A stretch of DNA of 64,000 bases from Trypanosoma brucei gambiense DAL972 (taxonomy: Eukaryota > Euglenozoa > Kinetoplastea > Trypanosomatida > Trypanosomatidae). Where the stretch lies: assembly GCF_000210295.1 (NCBI RefSeq), contig NC_026743.1, positions 930,001 through 994,000 on the forward strand. The letters are read 5' to 3'. Made by a program: the position numbers and the translations under genes. Of this stretch, positions 59,737 through 64,000 are shown one piece after another (within the stretch, counting starts at the first letter, position 1; every line of letters begins with the position of its first letter). The notes under the pieces are model-generated. The model ran no database searches. It saw nothing but the letters and a program-made list of their open reading frames with translations, and had not been told where the DNA came from.

Positions 59737-61173
59737 AAAAGTGGGGAGAAGCCAAATTGTATTGGGAAGAATATGAAGATCAAGGTAAGGGGGAAAATAT
59801 CGAGAGATAAAACATGAACTGACAATGAATCAGAGCCACGGGTCGACATAGATGGTTAAAAGGGAAGCACCACACAAATTATCCAGTTACATGCAACAGC
59901 TCCTTCGGGTAATCGATACGTTATATTGACGACTGGGTAAAACTGCAAAAGAGACAATAATCCAAAGAAAAATAACACACTTACCTGCTTATGATCGTTT
60001 CTAACATCAAATAAAAAGGATCAAAACCGCACTGACGATGAAGCGGGTGCTGTCATATGGGCACACGCCATGGAACGCCCATCCCCTTAGGGCTTCAACG
60101 AGGTTAAATCCTCATGCACTTACACGCTATAAATTGCTGTCCACACCGGCTACGCCCCCCTTTGACTTTTATTATTACTATTCAGTATTGGGAAGTGAGA
60201 GATAGTTGCTATACTTCATTCCTTTACTCACTAATAAGTACGTGTTCCCAGTGACCTACTCGAAACATGCACCCGGGGAGTGCTCGGCAACGGGAGAAGG
60301 AAGAAGGAAAACAAAAAAAATCATATGAAGGAATAGATGAATACAAATTATAAAACGCACCGGAGAGAGAAAGAGAGATATAGAAAGAGGTAGAAAAGAA
60401 GCAGTAAAAATGAAACAAGGAGAAAAGTGGGTTTAATAAATCGTCACCATTACATAAAAATGAACCGCTATCGAAAGAATTCGGGCGATTGAGATTGAAA
60501 AGGACTATAACGCCAAAGAGCACTCCGTGCACGCAGTTTGCTGCGGTGGTCTTGCAACTTCGCTCTTAGGTTTCCCTTACTCACTCAATCAAGTCCCGCC
60601 CTAAAACATATCACCACCATCCACGTTACCCGCGAGAAACCAACAACGATATTGTATACATTCACAACCAGAAGCAAAAACAGAGACTGTAGACAAAAAA
60701 GGAAAAATCTGACTATTGCTTTCCTTTTTAACCCTACTTCATTTTATCATTTTGCTTTCTCCCCCCCCCCGTGTATACGTCTGTTTTGCATGGAGGAGCG
60801 GTGGTCAAGTTGGAAGAGGGAAGTATAAAACAAAAGGATATAAGCATGCGTATAATAGTGGGTTTCCTTCCCTCATTTCTTCCTTAACTCATCTTCTCCA
60901 CCATCAACACTTACTTGATTACTTCTTCAGGGAGACAAATTTCGTTATATTAAACTATAGCACCACTTTTGTTGTTCTTGCTCTCGTTTAATTCAGTTCA
61001 ACCCCACCAACCCAAACTCCTTTTCACACATATACAGATACAATACACTGAACATACCCAAGCTCTCTCATCCCCTAGATGACTTATCCCTTTCGTTACG
61101 TTGCCTCGTCATCCCAGCCTTTCCTCTTTTAAAAACAAAAAGAAGAAAAAAGAAAGGAAAGAAAGGAAAGTGA

Positions 61174-61206
<33 letters not shown>

Positions 61207-61241
61207 TTTCCCTTCTTTTTCTTTCTTTTGTTTTTTTTTTG
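61174..61241 (+). repeat. (CT)n plus poly-T polypyrimidine block on the plus strand
   Basis: About thirteen CT units followed by T/C-only sequence ending in a T10 run, 68 bp with almost no purines. It lies on the strand opposite to transcription, so it is not the expected splicing tract for the neighbouring minus-strand genes. Confidence 0.85.
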
Positions 61242-62080
61242 CCACCGCCAGTGTCCTTTTATTGATGTTGTCCTCCATTTTTTTTTTTACTTTTCCCTGT
61301 TTCACGCGAGTTCATGTACCAACTAAGAGGTGGTGAAACTGACATGAAGGCAAATGTAAACAGAAAAAGGGGAAAAGCCGCTCAGCAACACTAAAAAATG
61401 CGGTATAATAAAACCCACAAACAAATAAATAAATAAATAGGAAGAAAAAAAGAAGAAAGTGTTATGATACCTGTGGAAGGAGCAAAGATTATCATTACGT
61501 GCTTATTTATTCCTATGATACATCACATGTTTTCCCCTCTAAGGTATAAGTACAAAATGTAGTAGGAAAACATGGCTCAAGTTGAATAATCACGACCACA
61601 TTTTTTTTTTTTGGCAAACTAAACGAAAACGGCCGACAGCTTCCGCCACCTCCATGTTTTTTTTTACGACTACCACACCCACTTCGCTTCCAACTCAGTG
61701 CCAACAAACACAAAATCTAAAGCAAAATAGTAACGGTAATCAACAACGATTCAAAAAAAAAAAAGAACATACAAAAAGATACAATAAGTGAGCAGAAATG
61801 GGTACACATGAAATGCCGCACATGGGACCAAAACATGAGGAGGTAAAAAGGAAAACACAATTATTTATTTTTGTGGATTTACATATGATAGACGGGTTCA
61901 CTTCAGTGGATGAGAAATGAAGAGATAAGTGACATGTTCCCCCAGAAAAAAAAGGTGGAAAAAGAAAAAGGGGGTATCATAGCAAAAGCCGCGTAAAACA
62001 CACTCGCGGGTGTAGTCACTTTATTTTATATGTGAAACACACTCAAACACCACCATCAACACAAATATACGTAAATATAA

Positions 62081-62111
<31 letters not shown>

Positions 62112-62122
62112 GAGAGAGAGAG
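62081..62122. repeat. (AT)n/(AG)n compound microsatellite
   Basis: Ten AT units, a GTATATATAT spacer and about six AG units, in the 3' UTR interval of the SHIPPO-type gene. Confidence 0.85.
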
Positions 62123-62461
62123 AAACATAATCCGCAAACGGAGATTCAATATTTCATACATTCAATTTATGATAAAGAGCAAGGGTACGCAGCCAGAGTA
62201 TACTTCCTACAATAAATACGGTGCAACAAGGTTGGGAGAGGCACATTCCTTACCCATATCTGACTGTGTAAAGTTGAGTTTCATCGCTCCACGAAACGCA
62301 TTTCTTCGCTTACCACTGCGCCCCAAAAACTAAAGAAGTTGCGTCGATTACAAATACGGACAGTCGGTTGTACACCATGGCGGCAACCATCAACAATACT
62401 CTCACGTGTGTCCTCTTTTTTTTAAAAAACAACGGTGACTTGGATTATGAGGAGTTCTTTA

Positions 62462-63928
62462 CTACCTTCCGACTAACCACGTCATCTCATCCGCGTAAAC
62501 GCAATTGATGTTAGTCGTTTCATCATACGGCTTGCACACTTGATGAGTAGCGCGAGCGGGGTAGCGGATGCCAAATGTAACGCCTTTGCCTTGCTCCACG
62601 CCTTCAGCAATGGTACCATTCTTGACATTATACATTAATTTCGAAGACTCTTGCCCCTTAAGATATGCACTTTTGTTGTAATCACCACGATAAAACACCG
62701 TACTTCGACCTGGCGACAGCGGCCTGATGTTGTAGAAGTTGGAACCGGTGCTTGTTTGGTCACAAAACCTCTTAGCCGCTCCGAAACCTGGAATACAGAA
62801 GGATTTGACGGGCTTCACAGCATCAATGTTGGGATTGTACATAGGGCCACCACCGGTGACGGCAACTTCTCGTGATTTCATAAGAGCCTTAGCAGCGGCA
62901 TGCAAATCATACGGATGTTGTGCAAAGCGACCGCCTCTAACTCTGTGTGGCACTTTTGAGAGATCATACGAGCCAGGTCCAACTACATCACTCGTAGACG
63001 GTACCAACAAAACGAAGGAACGAGGTCCGAAGCTAACTCCTTTACTGTACGTGTAGTCAAAGTCAGATGGCAGGTTACCGTCTGAAACGGGCTCTTCCTT
63101 CACAACTTCGGCCTCACTCTTTGGTGGTCGCACCGTCGGTTCACGGAATATCGGTGTGCGTGTCACCGTCTTCGTCATGATGCGGCTCACATCCCCATAT
63201 TGGGCAGGTCCCGGGCCACGGTGAATAGCAACGGAGGGAGTGGGTGGGCGAACACCGAAGGTGGGTACGTCAACGATGAACCGCTTTGTCCTTGCAATGC
63301 GTGCGGCAATTGTAGTGGGGTCGTCATAACTCCCTGGTCCAGGACCCGTATCCGTTTTATGCTTCCTCTCAATGGCTGTAATTATTTCCCTCCCCTTAGG
63401 CTTTTCGTCGCCAAATCGGGGCACATCATATGTTGCGGGTCCCGGTACGATGTCGCGGGTGGTTAGCAGTTTTGTCCGCTTTCCGAACGTCGGTCCCTTC
63501 CCTGGGGCTCCAAAAGTGGAAGGAAAATCATAGTCACCTGGTCCTGCCAAATTAACCGGCGTGATATCCTTTAATTTCCCGTAAATAGAGAACGCGGGAG
63601 CATCAGCTAAGTATTTCTTCGTTTCGCTTACGCTGCGTATGGCCGCTCTACCCTTTGACGCGCTGCGTGAAGGCCTCTTAGGCGAAACGCGATCGGCATT
63701 TCCTGGAACAGCTGCAACCGGTGGGCGGAGGATTGTCGAGCGGCAGTCTCCAATAGTTGATGGTATACAGTATTGGCCCGGACCTACCCCAGAACCCGAC
63801 TGCCGTATCGGATATTTTCCAAGAATTGAGCGCTTTGGTGCATCAGAAACGGTTAGGTCGTAATTCATCGGCCCAGGGCGATGGTCGCGTAGCCGAAGGT
63901 GCGCCCACTCAGTGAACCCACCGACCAT
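62462..63928 (-). CDS. sperm-tail PG-rich repeat (SHIPPO/ODF3-type) flagellar protein
   Basis: A 488-codon frame with ATG at 63928. The protein is a string of sperm-tail PG-rich repeats whose cores are clearly visible: RPGPMNYDL (about 17-25), GVGPGQYCIPST (47-58), AGPGDYDFPSTFG (128-140), VPGPATYDVPRFG (161-173), GPGPGSYDDPTT (195-206), RGPGPAQYGD (237-246) and VVGPGSYDLSKVP (315-327), with 'PTFG-x-R' connectors (GPTFGKR, PTFGVRPP) between them. This family (ODF3/CIMAP, SHIPPO) binds along axonemal doublets, often inside the tubule lumen, in ciliates, trypanosomes and sperm. The repeats imply a flagellar microtubule role, but I cannot name the orthologue. A CT-rich/T-rich tract and AG at 63942-63943 suggest a 13-nt leader. 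Confidence 0.88.
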   Translation of the reverse strand: MVGGFTEWAHLRLRDHRPGPMNYDLTVSDAPKRSILGKYPIRQSGSGVGPGQYCIPSTIGDCRSTILRPPVAAVPGNADRVSPKRPSRSASKGRAAIRSVSETKKYLADAPAFSIYGKLKDITPVNLAGPGDYDFPSTFGAPGKGPTFGKRTKLLTTRDIVPGPATYDVPRFGDEKPKGREIITAIERKHKTDTGPGPGSYDDPTTIAARIARTKRFIVDVPTFGVRPPTPSVAIHRGPGPAQYGDVSRIMTKTVTRTPIFREPTVRPPKSEAEVVKEEPVSDGNLPSDFDYTYSKGVSFGPRSFVLLVPSTSDVVGPGSYDLSKVPHRVRGGRFAQHPYDLHAAAKALMKSREVAVTGGGPMYNPNIDAVKPVKSFCIPGFGAAKRFCDQTSTGSNFYNIRPLSPGRSTVFYRGDYNKSAYLKGQESSKLMYNVKNGTIAEGVEQGKGVTFGIRYPARATHQVCKPYDETTNINCVYADEMTWLVGR

Positions 63929-63941
63929 TGCTACTATCTCC

Positions 63942-63943
63942 CT
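63942..63943 (-). promoter_or_regulatory. predicted spliced-leader acceptor AG for the SHIPPO-type gene
   Basis: On the minus strand GATTTTTTTTTGTGAAAAAAG ends here, 13 nt before the ATG at 63928. The tract continues towards the right edge, so other acceptors may exist. Confidence 0.35.
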
Positions 63944-64000
63944 TTTTTCACAAAAAAAAATCTCTTGTCAATCTCCAACTCCTTTCTTCGGCCGTAATGG

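Larger units (their letters stand above)
59737..62461. other. 2.7-kb intergenic region, longest in window: membrane-orphan leader and SHIPPO-gene 3' UTR
   Basis: No gene is supported. It holds the CT-rich leader before the membrane orphan (minus strand, about 59740-59815), a plus-strand polypyrimidine block at 61174-61241, an AAAT-repeat patch near 61422-61440, and the TA/GA run at 62081-62122. All longer frames are translations of low-complexity sequence. A conserved long 3' UTR element or an unannotated non-coding RNA cannot be seen or excluded by eye. Confidence 0.5.

Noticed and set aside
1..64000. tRNA, snoRNA or 5S-like genes in the gaps
   Set aside because: No T-loop-like GTTCGA-type motif within a cloverleaf and no clear box C/D pair was found by eye in the intergenic regions; a covariance-model scan would be decisive.

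Overview
The window looks like a kinetoplastid nuclear chromosome, most probably an African trypanosome of the Trypanosoma brucei type. Every supportable protein gene (14 loci) lies on the minus strand. The genes are intronless, they are separated by 0.4-2.7 kb of AT- and homopolymer-rich DNA, and many start codons are preceded on the coding strand by a polypyrimidine tract and an AG. This is the layout of a single polycistronic unit matured by spliced-leader trans-splicing and polyadenylation. One product matches the trypanosome-specific nucleoporin Nup65. No tRNA, rRNA, transposon, CRISPR array or strand switch was seen.

Layout, left to right (transcription runs right to left): a TPR protein cut by the left edge (1-1282); a 1022-aa orphan (2794-5862); a giant UTP20 homologue of the small-subunit processome (6885-18590); a RING plus tandem-BRCT-like protein with a 39-aa tandem repeat array (19154-22552); a Nup65-type nucleoporin with an RRM-like fold and a membrane anchor (23029-24816); a SPAG17/PF6 central-pair homologue (25423-31863); ribosomal protein eL20/L18a (32807-33346); a 636-aa orphan (33930-35840); the ESCRT-III protein VPS60/CHMP5 (36888-37550); a 2151-aa EF-hand/WD40 protein resembling CFAP337 (39062-45517); an LPCAT-type acyltransferase split by a frameshift (46023-48307); a phosphatidylinositol-phosphate-kinase-like protein lacking a key Asp (49178-51853); a CDPK-like kinase with degenerate EF-hands (54022-56244); a polytopic membrane orphan (58222-59736); and a sperm-tail PG-rich repeat (SHIPPO-type) protein (62462-63928).

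The products serve separate processes: ribosome biogenesis and translation (UTP20, eL20), the axoneme (SPAG17, the CFAP337-like protein, the SHIPPO-type protein), membrane traffic and lipid metabolism (VPS60, LPCAT, the PIPK-like protein), the nuclear pore (Nup65), signalling (kinase) and possibly ubiquitin/DNA repair (RING-BRCT). Co-transcription in kinetoplastids does not imply shared function. The observations most worth a second look are the LPCAT frameshift with its altered EGT motif, the apparent PIPK pseudokinase, the BARD1-like RING-BRCT architecture, and the trans-splice site abutting the VPS60 start codon.

Several start codons were moved from upstream GTG/TTG to the first in-frame ATG (Nup65, the 636-aa orphan, the CFAP337-like protein, the kinase), because kinetoplastid nuclear genes start at ATG.
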